From: Chitinibacter sp046530675
GTDB taxonomy: Bacteria > Pseudomonadota > Gammaproteobacteria > Burkholderiales > Chitinibacteraceae
Reading direction: 5' to 3'
DNA: 64,000 bases
NCBI RefSeq assembly: GCF_046530675.1
Contig: NZ_CP172558.1
Span: 1,488,001 to 1,552,000 of the forward strand
The translations under genes and the position numbers were made by a program. The notes beneath the pieces were generated by a model. It made no database searches. It was not told where the DNA came from and saw nothing but the letters and a program-made list of their open reading frames with translations. Below are positions 35,567 to 44,203 of the stretch, piece after piece (position 1 is the stretch's first letter; the number at the start of each line of letters is the position of its first letter).

Positions 35567-36589
35567 TTAGTTTTTAGTTTGATCGACGATCTTGTTCGCT
35601 TGAATCCAAGGCATCATCGCACGCAATTTCGCGCCTACGACTTCGATGCCGTGTGCTGCGTTGTTGCGACGAGCAGCAGTCATTGAAGCGTAGTTAGTTT
35701 GGCCTTCCAAGATGAATTGTTTAGCGTATTCACCAGTCTGGATGTCTTTCAACGCTTGACGCATTGCTTTGCGAGATTCTTCGTTGATCACGCGTGGGCC
35801 AGTCACATACTCACCGTATTCAGCGTTGTTAGAGATCGAGTAGTTCATGTTCGCGATACCGCCTTCGAACATCAAGTCAACGATCAGTTTCAATTCGTGC
35901 AAGCACTCGAAGTACGCCATTTCTGGTTCGTAACCAGCTTCAACCAAAGTCTCGAAGCCCATTTTCACCAATTCAACCGCGCCACCGCACAATACCGCTT
36001 GTTCGCCGAACAAGTCAGTTTCGGTTTCGTCTTTGAATGTGGTTTCGATGATACCAGTGCGGCCGCCGCCCACGCCCCAAGCGTATGACAGAGCAACTTC
36101 TTTCGCGTTGCCAGTTGCGTTTTGGTAGATCGCTACCAAGTCAGGAACGCCGCCGCCACGTACGAATTCTGAACGTACAGTGTGGCCAGGTGCTTTAGGC
36201 GCAACCATGATTACGTCGAGGTCTTTGCGTGGCACAACTTGGTTGTAATGAATTGCGAAGCCGTGAGCGAAAGCCAAAGTCGCACCTTGCTTGATGTTTG
36301 GCTCGATTTCTTCTTTGTACAGTTTTGACTGGAATTCGTCCGGAGTCAGGATCATCACAACGTCAGCAGCAGCAACGGCAGTTTTAACGTCAGTCACTTT
36401 CAGGCCGTGAGCTTCTGCTTTTTTTACAGTGGCTGAGCCAGCGCGCAGACCAACAGTGACATCAACGCCAGAGTCTTTCAGGTTACAAGCGTGAGCGTGG
36501 CCTTGTGAGCCGTAACCGATGATGGCTACTTTTTTGCCTTTGATGATCGCTGGGTTGGTGTCTTTATCGTAGTAAACGTTCAGTGCCAT
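35567..36589 (-). CDS. ilvC: Ketol-acid reductoisomerase (NADP+)
   Basis: Second common step of valine, leucine and isoleucine synthesis. A class I enzyme of 340 residues. The Rossmann NADPH site is IIGYGSQGHAHACNLKDSG, and catalytic residues lie in the C-terminal knotted domain (ETDLFGEQAVLCGG, the E/D metal ligands, and MYFECLHELKLIVD-type helix). AGGAAATAC precedes the ATG. Codon choice looks optimised, suggesting high expression. It follows ilvB and ilvH on the same strand, separated from ilvH by 176 bp that contain a palindromic element. Confidence 0.97.
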   Translation of the reverse strand: MALNVYYDKDTNPAIIKGKKVAIIGYGSQGHAHACNLKDSGVDVTVGLRAGSATVKKAEAHGLKVTDVKTAVAAADVVMILTPDEFQSKLYKEEIEPNIKQGATLAFAHGFAIHYNQVVPRKDLDVIMVAPKAPGHTVRSEFVRGGGVPDLVAIYQNATGNAKEVALSYAWGVGGGRTGIIETTFKDETETDLFGEQAVLCGGAVELVKMGFETLVEAGYEPEMAYFECLHELKLIVDLMFEGGIANMNYSISNNAEYGEYVTGPRVINEESRKAMRQALKDIQTGEYAKQFILEGQTNYASMTAARRNNAAHGIEVVGAKLRAMMPWIQANKIVDQTKN

Positions 36590-36618
36590 GATGTATTTCC
36601 TAATTAAAATGAGTAAGG

Positions 36619-36700
36619 TAAAAGTTCCCTCGCTGCGTTGCTTCGCCTTGCCGTACTCTGTGTACTGTCTTCGGCTATGCGCCTTGCGTGGAAACTTTTA
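36619..36700. repeat. 82-bp imperfect palindrome between ilvH and ilvC
   Basis: The outer arms TAAAAGTT(T)CC pair, the next ~25 nt are partly complementary, and the centre is GTAC-TCTGT-GTAC. It lies in the ilvH-ilvC intergenic stretch and could form a cruciform or an RNA hairpin that tunes ilvC expression. Confidence 0.65.
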
Positions 36701-36765
36701 ATTGGTTTCTAATGGGTATTGCTCTGCAGGTCTTGCCTGTGCTGTTTTACAGGCAAATACCCCGC

Positions 36766-37257
36766 TTAAAGTTTCAGAATCCGTTCGCCACGGCCGATGC
36801 CAGAGGCGCCGGTGCGGACAGTTTCCAGAATTGCAGCCTGATCCAGCGCCTTGATAAAGGCGTCGAGTTTTTCACCCGTGCCGGTCAATTCGATGGTGTA
36901 GCTTTTCTCGGTCACATCGATGATGCGGCCACGGAAAATATCCGCCATCCGTTTCATTTCGTCGCGATCTTTGCCGGTAGCACGCACTTTGATCAGCATC
37001 AGTTCGCGCTCGATATGATCGGCCTCGTTCAGGTCGATCACTTTCACCACTTCGATCAGCTTGTTGAGCTGCTTGGTGATTTGCTCGATCACATCGTCCG
37101 AGCCGTGCGTGACAATGGTCATCCGGCTCATCGTTGGATCTTCGGTGGTTTGCACCGTCAAAGAATCAATATTGTAACCGCGGGCTGAAAACAGACCCGT
37201 TACGCGCGACAGCGCGCCGGCTTCGTTTTCAATCAGGACAGACAAAATATGACGCAT
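36766..37257 (-). CDS. ilvH: Acetolactate synthase small (regulatory) subunit
   Basis: ACT-domain subunit that activates the catalytic subunit and gives valine feedback inhibition. The N-terminal ACT domain (SVLIENEAGALSRVTGLFSA, NIDSLTVQTTEDP) is followed by the ALS_ss_C domain. It has 163 residues, as usual. It starts 13 bp after the ilvB stop, so the two are cotranscribed. Confidence 0.96.
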   Translation of the reverse strand: MRHILSVLIENEAGALSRVTGLFSARGYNIDSLTVQTTEDPTMSRMTIVTHGSDDVIEQITKQLNKLIEVVKVIDLNEADHIERELMLIKVRATGKDRDEMKRMADIFRGRIIDVTEKSYTIELTGTGEKLDAFIKALDQAAILETVRTGASGIGRGERILKL

Positions 37258-37270
37258 GATTCATCTCTCC

Positions 37271-39031
37271 TTAGCAAAGATTGCCGTAGTCACGGTTGTT
37301 TTCAAACGGCACCAGCTGCATGTTTTGCATATGCGGCGGCAAGTCCATCTGGTTCAGGCCTTTGCCGTTCTGGATCATCGGGAACACATTGGCTTTCGGA
37401 TTGGTCAGAAAATCCATGAATACCAGACGCTCTTTCATTGCAAACGCTTCGCGCAGCGCCGGCTCAACGTCGGCGGGTTTGCTGATCTGCATGCCAACGT
37501 GGCCATACGCTTCGGCCAGTTTGACAAAATCAGGCAGCGCATCAACGTACGACTCGGAATAACGCGTGCCGTAGAAGAATTCTTGCCACTGGCGCACCAT
37601 GCCCAGATAACCGTTGTTCAGGTTAATAATTTTGACCGGCGTGTGGTACTGCTTGCACGTCGACAATTCCTGAATATTCATCTGGATCGAGCCGTCGCCG
37701 GTAATACACGCCACGGTCGCGTCCGGGTTGGCCAGTTGCGCGCCCATTGCAGCTGGCAGGCCAAAGCCCATCGTTCCCAGACCGCCTGAGTTGATCCATT
37801 GGCGCGGACGATTGAACGGATGGTATTGCGCGGTATACATCTGGTGCTGGCCGACGTCGGAAGTAATGATGGCGCTGCCACCGGTCACTTCGTACAGCTT
37901 TTGCATCACAAATTGCGGCTGGATGATTTCGTCGTCCTGCGCGTACCAGAGACTGTTAGGTTTGCGCCAGTCGTTGATCTGATCCCACCAGGCGTTCAGT
38001 GCTTTCTCGCTTGGACGGATATTGCCTTCTTTCAATACGGCGATCAGGTCTTTCAGTACTTCTTTGACGTCGCCAACGATAGGCACGTCAACTTTGACGC
38101 GTTTGGCAATCGACGATGGGTCGATGTCGATTTGAACGATGCGTTTCGTTTGCGACAAGAATTGTGCCGGATTCGAAATCACGCGGTCGTCAAAGCGTGC
38201 GCCGATCGCGATAATCGTATCGGCGTATTGCATCGCCATATTGGCTTCGTAAGTGCCGTGCATGCCGAGCATGCCGACAAACAGCGGGTCCGATCCCGGA
38301 TACGCGCCCAAGCCCATCAAGGTATTGGTGCAAGGCACGTTCAGCATGCGAACCAGCTCGGTGACTTCAGCTGACGCATTGCCCAGTACCGCGCCGCCGC
38401 CGACGTAAATGTACGGGCGTTTCGCTTCAGCGAGCAGGGCTGCGGCTTTCTTGATCTGACCCGGATGGCCTTTGACTGGCGGATTGTAGCTGCGGATCGA
38501 CACCGATTTCGGATAGTCAAAAACCGCTTTGGCTTGTGTCACGTCTTTAGGCACGTCAATGACAACCGGGCCGGGACGGCCTGTCGTTGCAATATGGAAA
38601 GCCTTTTTGACGGTCGTTGCCAGATCCTTGATGTCTTTGACCAAGAAGTTGTGCTTCACGATAGGACGTGAACAGCCGACCATGTCGACTTCCTGGAATG
38701 CATCCGAACCAATCGCAGGTGTACCGACCTGGCCGGAAATCACGACCATCGGGATCGAGTCCATAAACGCTGTCGCAATGCCGGTTAAGGCATTGGTCGC
38801 GCCCGGGCCCGAAGTCACCAGCGCAACGCCGATTTTTTCCGAAGAGCGTGAATAAGCATCAGCAGCGTGAACGGCAGCTTGTTCGTGACGAACGAGAACG
38901 TGTTTGAATTTGTGTTGCTTGAAAATCGCATCATAGATTTCCAAGACCGCGCCGCCCGGGTAGCCGAAAACGAATTCAACGTTTTCTTCCGCAAGGCATC
39001 GCGCGAGTATTTCTGCGCCCGAAATTTCCAT
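37271..39031 (-). CDS. ilvB: Acetolactate synthase large (catalytic) subunit
   Basis: Thiamine-diphosphate enzyme for the first common step of branched-chain amino acid synthesis, 586 residues. It has the activating Glu region (FGYPGGAVLEIYDAIF), the FAD-binding middle domain (GARFDDRVISNPAQF) and the ThDP motif GDGSIQMNIQELSTC followed by NLNNGYLG. I chose the ATG at 39031 because family homology begins there (MEISGAEILARCL). The frame stays open 58 codons further upstream but encodes nothing family-like. Confidence 0.96.
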   Translation of the reverse strand: MEISGAEILARCLAEENVEFVFGYPGGAVLEIYDAIFKQHKFKHVLVRHEQAAVHAADAYSRSSEKIGVALVTSGPGATNALTGIATAFMDSIPMVVISGQVGTPAIGSDAFQEVDMVGCSRPIVKHNFLVKDIKDLATTVKKAFHIATTGRPGPVVIDVPKDVTQAKAVFDYPKSVSIRSYNPPVKGHPGQIKKAAALLAEAKRPYIYVGGGAVLGNASAEVTELVRMLNVPCTNTLMGLGAYPGSDPLFVGMLGMHGTYEANMAMQYADTIIAIGARFDDRVISNPAQFLSQTKRIVQIDIDPSSIAKRVKVDVPIVGDVKEVLKDLIAVLKEGNIRPSEKALNAWWDQINDWRKPNSLWYAQDDEIIQPQFVMQKLYEVTGGSAIITSDVGQHQMYTAQYHPFNRPRQWINSGGLGTMGFGLPAAMGAQLANPDATVACITGDGSIQMNIQELSTCKQYHTPVKIINLNNGYLGMVRQWQEFFYGTRYSESYVDALPDFVKLAEAYGHVGMQISKPADVEPALREAFAMKERLVFMDFLTNPKANVFPMIQNGKGLNQMDLPPHMQNMQLVPFENNRDYGNLC

Positions 39032-39230
39032 CGGTGTGAGTCCTGAGTCAATGTTGATCGGTTCCCCAGCTTGCCTCGGGCAATCTGGAGTCCCCCGCAC
39101 GGCAATGCGAGGGTGGGTTGTATCAACCCGCTTGGGCTTTTGTTGACGTGCATTTTTTGTGAAAACGCAGATCAGAAAAACCGTAGTACCGAGCTTGGTC
39201 GCCATTTACCAACTTTTGGTCGGTATTGAT
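39032..39230 (-). promoter_or_regulatory. Structured 5' leader of ilvBH
   Basis: The region before ilvB holds a perfect GGGTTG-ATA-CAACCC hairpin and then a CCCTCGCA/TGCGGGGG stem, spaced like an attenuator or control leader. An open frame passes through it, in phase with ilvB. The remainder of the gap (39231-39452) must hold the divergent promoters of ilvB and the sigma gene; I see no gene in it. Confidence 0.4.
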
Positions 39231-39452
39231 ACGTGTGGTGATGCGTTGGCGCAAGCGAAACGGTGCTGGGCGCGACGCTTAACGTCATCGCACAGCTTGG
39301 TGTGACTTGGTGTAGGGCGCTAAAGTTACCCGAAGGCGTGTGAATTGGCAAGTTTTTCTAGCCGTTTATCGCCGCGTTTGCTAGTATCAATCCCCTGTTT
39401 TTGCAGTGTATTTCACGCGGTTTCGGATTGAGTCGAATAGGGAAGCGAAGAT

Positions 39453-40004
39453 TTGAAAGCGCAAGCCGAACTGGATCAGTTTCTCGCCCAAGTCGAGCAG
39501 CGGGCGTGGCGACAAGCCTGGATCGCGCTACGCGACCGAGATGCTGCGCTCGATGTCGTGCAAGATGCGATGCTTAAGCTCTCGATGCATTATGTCGATC
39601 ATGACAGTAGCGAATGGCCGCTGCTGTTTCAGCGCATTTTGCAAAACACCATCCGCGATGCGCTGCGACGGCAAAAGGTGAGGCGCTTCTGGGTCAGCCT
39701 GTTCTCCAGTCGCGGCGATGAAGCCGAGGACGATCCGCTCGAATATATCGCCGACGACAGCGATTTTGGCGCTGACGCCGTGACATTGCTGATCCGCCAG
39801 CAATCGGTCGAACGGATCGAAATCGCCCTGTCGCAATTGCCGGCACGTCAACGCGAAGCCTTCCTGCTGCGTTATTGGGAAGAGATGGACGTCGCGCAAA
39901 CCGCGCAAATCATGGGCTGTTCGGAAGGCTCGGTCAAAACACACTGTTCGCGCGCCTGCCATGCGCTGGCAAAATACTTACAAGGGGCTGGTGATGAAAA
40001 ATGA
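39453..40004 (+). CDS. ECF-type RNA polymerase sigma factor
   Basis: A 183-residue sigma-70 family protein with region 2 (RDAALDVVQDAMLKL, about 29-43) and region 4 (LSQLPARQREAFLLRYWEEMD, then SEGSVKTHCSRACHAL). The start is TTG with AGGGAAGCGAAG upstream. It is followed by DUF3619 and RDD genes, a set seen in many betaproteobacteria. The DUF3619 protein has one membrane helix and may act as its anti-sigma partner; that is inference from position. The regulon is unknown. Confidence 0.9.
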   Translation: MKAQAELDQFLAQVEQRAWRQAWIALRDRDAALDVVQDAMLKLSMHYVDHDSSEWPLLFQRILQNTIRDALRRQKVRRFWVSLFSSRGDEAEDDPLEYIADDSDFGADAVTLLIRQQSVERIEIALSQLPARQREAFLLRYWEEMDVAQTAQIMGCSEGSVKTHCSRACHALAKYLQGAGDEK

Positions 40005-40305
40005 TCTGCACACGCCGGATCAGCAGGGACAGCAACTGGCTCGTCTGCTCAAGCAGGCCCAGCCCTATGCCACTGTTCGTCGCGAATTGCTCGCGGCGCG
40101 GCAAAGGGCGATGCTGACGCAAAGTCGACCGGCATACGGCTCGGTGCTGATCTGGGCGCAGCAATATCGTGTCTGGCTGATTGGTCTGGCTTTGCTGATC
40201 GCGCTGCTCGGCTGGCAACGCGTGCAACAAACCGCAGCCTATAACGGCGCGGTCACCGAACAATGGGTCGACGAAGTGCTGTATGACAGCCTGGACAATG
40301 AATAA
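39994..40305 (+). CDS. DUF3619 family protein, possible anti-sigma partner
   Basis: A 103-residue protein with a charged N-terminal cytoplasmic half and one transmembrane helix (WLIGLALLIALLGW, about 62-76), ending in a short acidic periplasmic tail. I chose the ATG at 39994, which has AAGGGG upstream and overlaps the sigma-factor stop by 11 bp. The coupling and topology recall anti-sigma factors, but no zinc or ASD motif is visible. Confidence 0.82.
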   Translation: MKNDLHTPDQQGQQLARLLKQAQPYATVRRELLAARQRAMLTQSRPAYGSVLIWAQQYRVWLIGLALLIALLGWQRVQQTAAYNGAVTEQWVDEVLYDSLDNE

Positions 40306-40319
40306 AAGGTAAGCCGATT

Positions 40320-40862
40320 TTGAGCAACACAGAAACCGCAGTCGAAAAACATCTGGGCAACGCAACATTGGGGCGACGCTTGCTCGCCTTGCCGTATGAA
40401 ATCTTGTTGCTGGTCGCGCTATTGCTGATTGCCGGCGGGCTGTTTCAAGGAATGGTACAACTCTTGACGGGTATAGCTCCGGAGCAATTGTCCAGCCTAC
40501 TCTGGGCGAGAATACTGAATGGGGTATGGTTGTTGCTGGTCGCTTTTGCCTATTTTGGCTGGAGCTGGACGCGCGGTCAGACGCTGGCGATGCTGACCTG
40601 GCGGATGCGCATCGCGCCGCTGGCGGGCGAATTGAGCTGGCGTACAGCAGCGATCCGTTTTGCGGTTGCCAGCGCTTTCTATGTACCGCTGACTCCACTG
40701 TGGGTACTTGCGCTGCACCAGCCGCACATCAAGGTCTGGGCGTGGTTTGGTACCGTCTGGTTTTGCGTGCCGTGGCTCTATGTCTGGTTTGACGCCGACA
40801 AACAACTTCTGCACGACCGCATCGCTGGAACGCGGATCGTGAATAGCCCGAAGAAGAAATAA
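40320..40862 (+). CDS. RDD family membrane protein
   Basis: A 180-residue membrane protein with four helices. The RDD hallmarks are present: GRRLLALPYEILLLVALLL at the start, SWTRGQTLAMLTWRMRI in the middle and WLYVWFDADKQLLHDRIAGT at the end. The start is TTG, 14 bp after DUF3619, with AAAAGGTAA upstream. The usual DUF3106 gene of this cluster is missing here. The function is not established; transport has been proposed for some relatives. Confidence 0.86.
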   Translation: MSNTETAVEKHLGNATLGRRLLALPYEILLLVALLLIAGGLFQGMVQLLTGIAPEQLSSLLWARILNGVWLLLVAFAYFGWSWTRGQTLAMLTWRMRIAPLAGELSWRTAAIRFAVASAFYVPLTPLWVLALHQPHIKVWAWFGTVWFCVPWLYVWFDADKQLLHDRIAGTRIVNSPKKK

Positions 40863-40864
40863 AA

Positions 40865-40887
40865 AAAGCCGCGAGATTCGCGGCTTT
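40865..40887. terminator. Bidirectional terminator between the RDD and GIY-YIG genes
   Basis: A perfect 10-bp stem, AAAGCCGCGA / TCGCGGCTTT, with a GAT loop; A-run on the left and T-rich tail on the right. It serves both convergent genes. Confidence 0.85.
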
Positions 40888-40898
40888 GTTGTTTTGTG

Positions 40899-41474
40899 CT
40901 ATTCACCTGTAGCGACATGCTTTTTGTGAGAGTTTCTAATTAGTCTACCTTCTTTCATTAATAAACCAATGATGCTGTAGCTCAGATAGTCTTTTGAGCC
41001 GCCGCCATAGTCTGACTGTAGCCCTAAATATTTCGCCGCATCTGAGTTAGATATTCCATTCAGATTGGCTTTTGCAAGCGCCATCACCGCAGATTTAAGT
41101 AACTCTAATGCCATTTGTGATTTTTCATAGCAACCATCTGGAATGTTTAGTTTTATTTGTCTGCTTATGTTGTCAGGATTCGGCTTTACCTTATTGGTGA
41201 GCATGCCACCTTGTGAACGGATGCCAAATGCTGAAATTAGCTCAGCTTCAATCTTTAGTGCTTGTTGTTCGGTAAGATTGTCGGAAATGATGGTGTGAAT
41301 GACTTTCTGGTTGGACTCCAAAATTCCTTTAATTACATTGCCTTTTTCGGAGTCATCAATGTTAATTTGATGCTCCCACGCACGATTGCCAGTGCCTTTA
41401 CCAATATAAAACGGTTTGGCGGGCTTGCTTCTTGGATCTTTTAGGGCATAAACGTAAAACGGATTTTGAGCCAT
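40899..41474 (-). CDS. GIY-YIG nuclease-domain protein
   Basis: A 191-residue protein whose first ~100 residues form a GIY-YIG domain: FYVYAL (GIY position), PFYIGKGTGNRAWEH (YIG position) and the catalytic Glu in KIEAELISAFG. The C-terminal ~80 residues look helical with a SNSDAAKYLGLQSDYG segment that may be a DNA-binding helix pair. The gene is clearly more A+T-rich than its neighbours, consistent with horizontal arrival. No homing-intron or restriction partner is next to it. Confidence 0.85.
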   Translation of the reverse strand: MAQNPFYVYALKDPRSKPAKPFYIGKGTGNRAWEHQINIDDSEKGNVIKGILESNQKVIHTIISDNLTEQQALKIEAELISAFGIRSQGGMLTNKVKPNPDNISRQIKLNIPDGCYEKSQMALELLKSAVMALAKANLNGISNSDAAKYLGLQSDYGGGSKDYLSYSIIGLLMKEGRLIRNSHKKHVATGE

Positions 41475-41511
41475 TTCCGGTGTTCTTTATTGAGTGATTT
41501 AAATCGTGAAA

Positions 41512-43002
41512 TTATTCGGCTGACTTTCTATGATAGTGAGCTAATAAACCTGCTAACACCCCAGCCCACGCCAAAATCACCAGCCAGTCCCCCCAAATCT
41601 GATACGGCGTCGTGCCAATGCGGTGCTGGATTTGTCCTTCGAGCGCGCCGCGCGTTTGCGGGGGCAGGGCGGCGATGATTTGACCCTTGTTGTCGATGAT
41701 CGCCGTTTTGCCGGTGTTGGTCGCGCGGATTAAATAGCGGCCGTTTTCGAGTGCGCGCGCTTGCGCCATTTCGGCGTGTTCTTCGGCGGCCCACGAGCCG
41801 TCGAACCAGGCCATATTGGTCAGGTTAACGAGCAGCGTCGCGTTGACGGCGTTGCGGCGGATTTCGTTGCCGAAGGCGTCTTCATAGCAGATGTTTGCGG
41901 CGATTTTGCCGCCGGCCATTGCAAATGGCGGCTGAACCGGCTCGCCGCGCGATAGGCCGATCAGCGGCATTTTCAAAAATTGATAAATCGGCCCGAAAAC
42001 CTGAGGCAGTGGAATGTATTCGCCAAAGGGCACCAGATGCTGCTTGGCGTACGGTGTGCGCTGCGGATTGGCGAGGTCGACCGCTGCGTTAAAGTAGCGC
42101 TCGCCGTCGCTGGTCGCCGCCCCGAGTATCATTGCCGCATTTTTCTGCGTCATGATTTGCCGCATTTCGTCCAGATACCAGGCCGGAATCATTTCCAGTA
42201 AGGACGGAATGGCGGTTTCCGGAAAAACAATCAATTGCCCCTGCGCTTGCCGAGCCAGCTTTAAGTAGCTTTGCAGGCTGTCGTTATAACTGGTCTGGTT
42301 CCATTTGATCGATTGCTCAATATTGCCCTGTAATAGACTGACCTTGATTGGCGCCCCTTGCGGGGTCGTCCAGTCGATTTGCTTAAGCAGTGCGCTGCTG
42401 CTGATCAGTGCAAAAGCCAGCGTTAGTCCGAGACGCTTGTTGTGGATAAAGCTGGCCACATTCAGGCAGAGTAAAAAGCCGACACCGTAGCTGCCGACTA
42501 TGGGGTATAGCCCGCCAAGGCTTGCTAGCTGTGATCCACCGACCGATGCCCATGGGAAACCGGTAAAAATCCAGCCACGTATCCATTCAAAAATCATAAA
42601 CAGCGTCGGTGCGAGCAGTGCGTAGCGCAGACTGTCATTGCAGCGCCATTTTCGGGTGAATAGCGCGGCGAGCATCGGGAAACACGCCAGAAACAGTGCA
42701 AAAGCAAACGTGCTGCCTGCGGCCATCCAGACCGGCATACCGCCATGGGTATGCAGGCTGATGTAAATCCAGCTGGCGTTTGCACAGAAATACCCCAGTC
42801 CCCATGCCAGGCCATTGATTGCGGCCCAGCGACCGCTGCTCGCCTGCCGGATGCCGAGAAAAAATACCCACAGGCAAACTGGCATCAGCCAGAATTGCGA
42901 CACCGGCGCAAAGGCGAGCACGCTGATGCTGCCTGCGAGGGTTTGAACGAGAATTTGCTGGGGGCGGGTAAGGGTCATGTCCGGATAGTACTTTGCTGGC
43001 AT
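41512..43002 (-). CDS. lnt: Apolipoprotein N-acyltransferase
   Basis: Adds the third acyl chain to lipoproteins at the inner membrane. N-terminal membrane helices (to about residue 210) precede a nitrilase-type domain with the catalytic triad: Glu in VFPETAIPSLL, Lys in KQHLVPFGEYIPLP and Cys in ANICYEDAFG. One C-terminal helix follows. The 496-residue product could instead start at an ATG eight codons downstream (42978); neither has a clear ribosome site. It belongs to the conserved lnt-corC-ybeY-phoH-miaB group. Confidence 0.95.
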   Translation of the reverse strand: MPAKYYPDMTLTRPQQILVQTLAGSISVLAFAPVSQFWLMPVCLWVFFLGIRQASSGRWAAINGLAWGLGYFCANASWIYISLHTHGGMPVWMAAGSTFAFALFLACFPMLAALFTRKWRCNDSLRYALLAPTLFMIFEWIRGWIFTGFPWASVGGSQLASLGGLYPIVGSYGVGFLLCLNVASFIHNKRLGLTLAFALISSSALLKQIDWTTPQGAPIKVSLLQGNIEQSIKWNQTSYNDSLQSYLKLARQAQGQLIVFPETAIPSLLEMIPAWYLDEMRQIMTQKNAAMILGAATSDGERYFNAAVDLANPQRTPYAKQHLVPFGEYIPLPQVFGPIYQFLKMPLIGLSRGEPVQPPFAMAGGKIAANICYEDAFGNEIRRNAVNATLLVNLTNMAWFDGSWAAEEHAEMAQARALENGRYLIRATNTGKTAIIDNKGQIIAALPPQTRGALEGQIQHRIGTTPYQIWGDWLVILAWAGVLAGLLAHYHRKSAE

Positions 43003-43023
43003 TGAGCCGGCGAGAAAATTAAA

Positions 43024-43163
43024 CCTGATTAGGTGGCAATCTCAGCTTCATTTGTAGGAGCGGCTTGAGCCGCGAATATTGGCATGATTTACATTGCTTT
43101 CGCGGCTCAAGCCGCTCCTACGAAATGCTTTTTTATTAGTGCTGAGGTGTCTACCTAATCAGG
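43024..43163. repeat. 140-bp palindromic element with REP-like core (copy A)
   Basis: The outer inverted ends are CCTGATTAGGT (left) and ACCTAATCAGG (right), continuing to CTCAGC/GCTGAG. The inner inverted pair is GTAGGAGCGGCTTGAGCCGC. It lies between corC and lnt. A separate stem, CAGGCTGTAT / ATACAGCCTG, follows at 43173-43219, next to the corC stop. Confidence 0.8.
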
Positions 43164-43241
43164 AAATTAAAACAGGCTGTATGTGGCTCGCCAAAGAGCG
43201 ATGTGCCAGATACAGCCTGCCAGTGACAAGGTCAGGGTGGT

Positions 43242-44093
43242 CTATTCGGTTTCGTGCCGTTCCAGATGCTCGTCAATCTGCACCGAATACACTCGGCGGC
43301 TGTCGGCGCGCAACACGAGGAAGTGATAGCCGTCGATTACAATTTCTTCGCCGCGTTTGGGTACGCAGCCAAAGGCCATCGTGACTAGTCCGGCGACGGT
43401 ATCGACGTCCTTGTCGCTGAAATGGCTGCCGATTTCGGTGTTCAGATCGGCAATTTCGGTTTCGCCTTTGACGCGCCAGTTGCCACGCCGATCAGGAACG
43501 ATATTGTCTTCGGTATCGTCTTCGTCGTATTCGTCTTCGATATCGCCGACGATTTGCTCGATCACGTCTTCAATTGTCACCAGACCCGCCACGCCGCCGT
43601 ACTCATCGACGACAATCGCCATATGGTTGCGATTATTGCGAAAATCCTTGAGTAGCACGTTCAGGCGTTTGGCTTCGGGGATGTAGACAACGGGACGGAG
43701 CAAGTCGCGGACATTAAATTCGACGTCTTCGGCGTAGTAGCGCAGCAGGTCCTTGGCGAGCAAAATGCCGACCACGCTGTCTTTGCTACCGTCTACCACC
43801 GGAAAGCGCGAGTGCGCAGTGTCGATGACGCGGGGGATAAATTCGGCGGGCGTGTCGTTGATGTCGATGACGTCCATTTGCGAGCGCGGCACCATCACAT
43901 CGCGCACCTGCATGTCGCCGACATTGAGCACGCCCTCGATCATGCCCAGCGCATCGGCGTCGAGCAGGTGGCGCTCGAAGGCTGAATGCATGATTTCAAC
44001 CAGTTCGCCGCGGTTTTCCGGCTCCCGTAACAGGAAATGGGTGAGTCGCTCAAGCCAGTTTTGCTTGGGACTCGGGGACGGTACGTCGTCCAT
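43242..44093 (-). CDS. corC: CorC/HlyC family protein with paired CBS domains
   Basis: A 283-residue cytoplasmic protein implicated in magnesium/cobalt efflux or membrane integrity. An N-terminal segment (GMIEGVLNVGDMQVRDVMVPRSQMDVID) leads into two CBS domains (about 65-190). These include HSRFPVVDGSKDSVVGILLAKDLL and HMAIVVDEYGGVAGLVTIEDVIEQIVGDIEDE. The CorC_HlyC/transporter-associated domain completes it (about 205-280). It lacks the DUF21 membrane domain, as in E. coli CorC. Confidence 0.94.
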   Translation of the reverse strand: MDDVPSPSPKQNWLERLTHFLLREPENRGELVEIMHSAFERHLLDADALGMIEGVLNVGDMQVRDVMVPRSQMDVIDINDTPAEFIPRVIDTAHSRFPVVDGSKDSVVGILLAKDLLRYYAEDVEFNVRDLLRPVVYIPEAKRLNVLLKDFRNNRNHMAIVVDEYGGVAGLVTIEDVIEQIVGDIEDEYDEDDTEDNIVPDRRGNWRVKGETEIADLNTEIGSHFSDKDVDTVAGLVTMAFGCVPKRGEEIVIDGYHFLVLRADSRRVYSVQIDEHLERHETE

Positions 44094-44138
44094 AGTTGGA
44101 GATATTCCTTGGTAATTGAAGAGGGTGAGTCTGTGTGT

Positions 44139-44203
44139 CGTAGGAGCGGCTTTAGCCGCGAAAGTGTTTGTAGCGAAATCTTCGCGGCTAAAGCCGCTCC
44201 TAC
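44139..44203. repeat. 65-bp REP-like inverted pair (copy B)
   Basis: GTAGGAGCGGCTTTAGCCGC and its exact inverse flank a ~20-bp spacer, between ybeY and corC. The same core occurs inside the 43024 element, 1.1 kb away. Confidence 0.85.

Noticed and set aside
39032..39205. N-terminal extension of ilvB to 39205
   Set aside because: Family homology starts at 39031; the extra codons are basic, cysteine-containing and overlap RNA hairpins.
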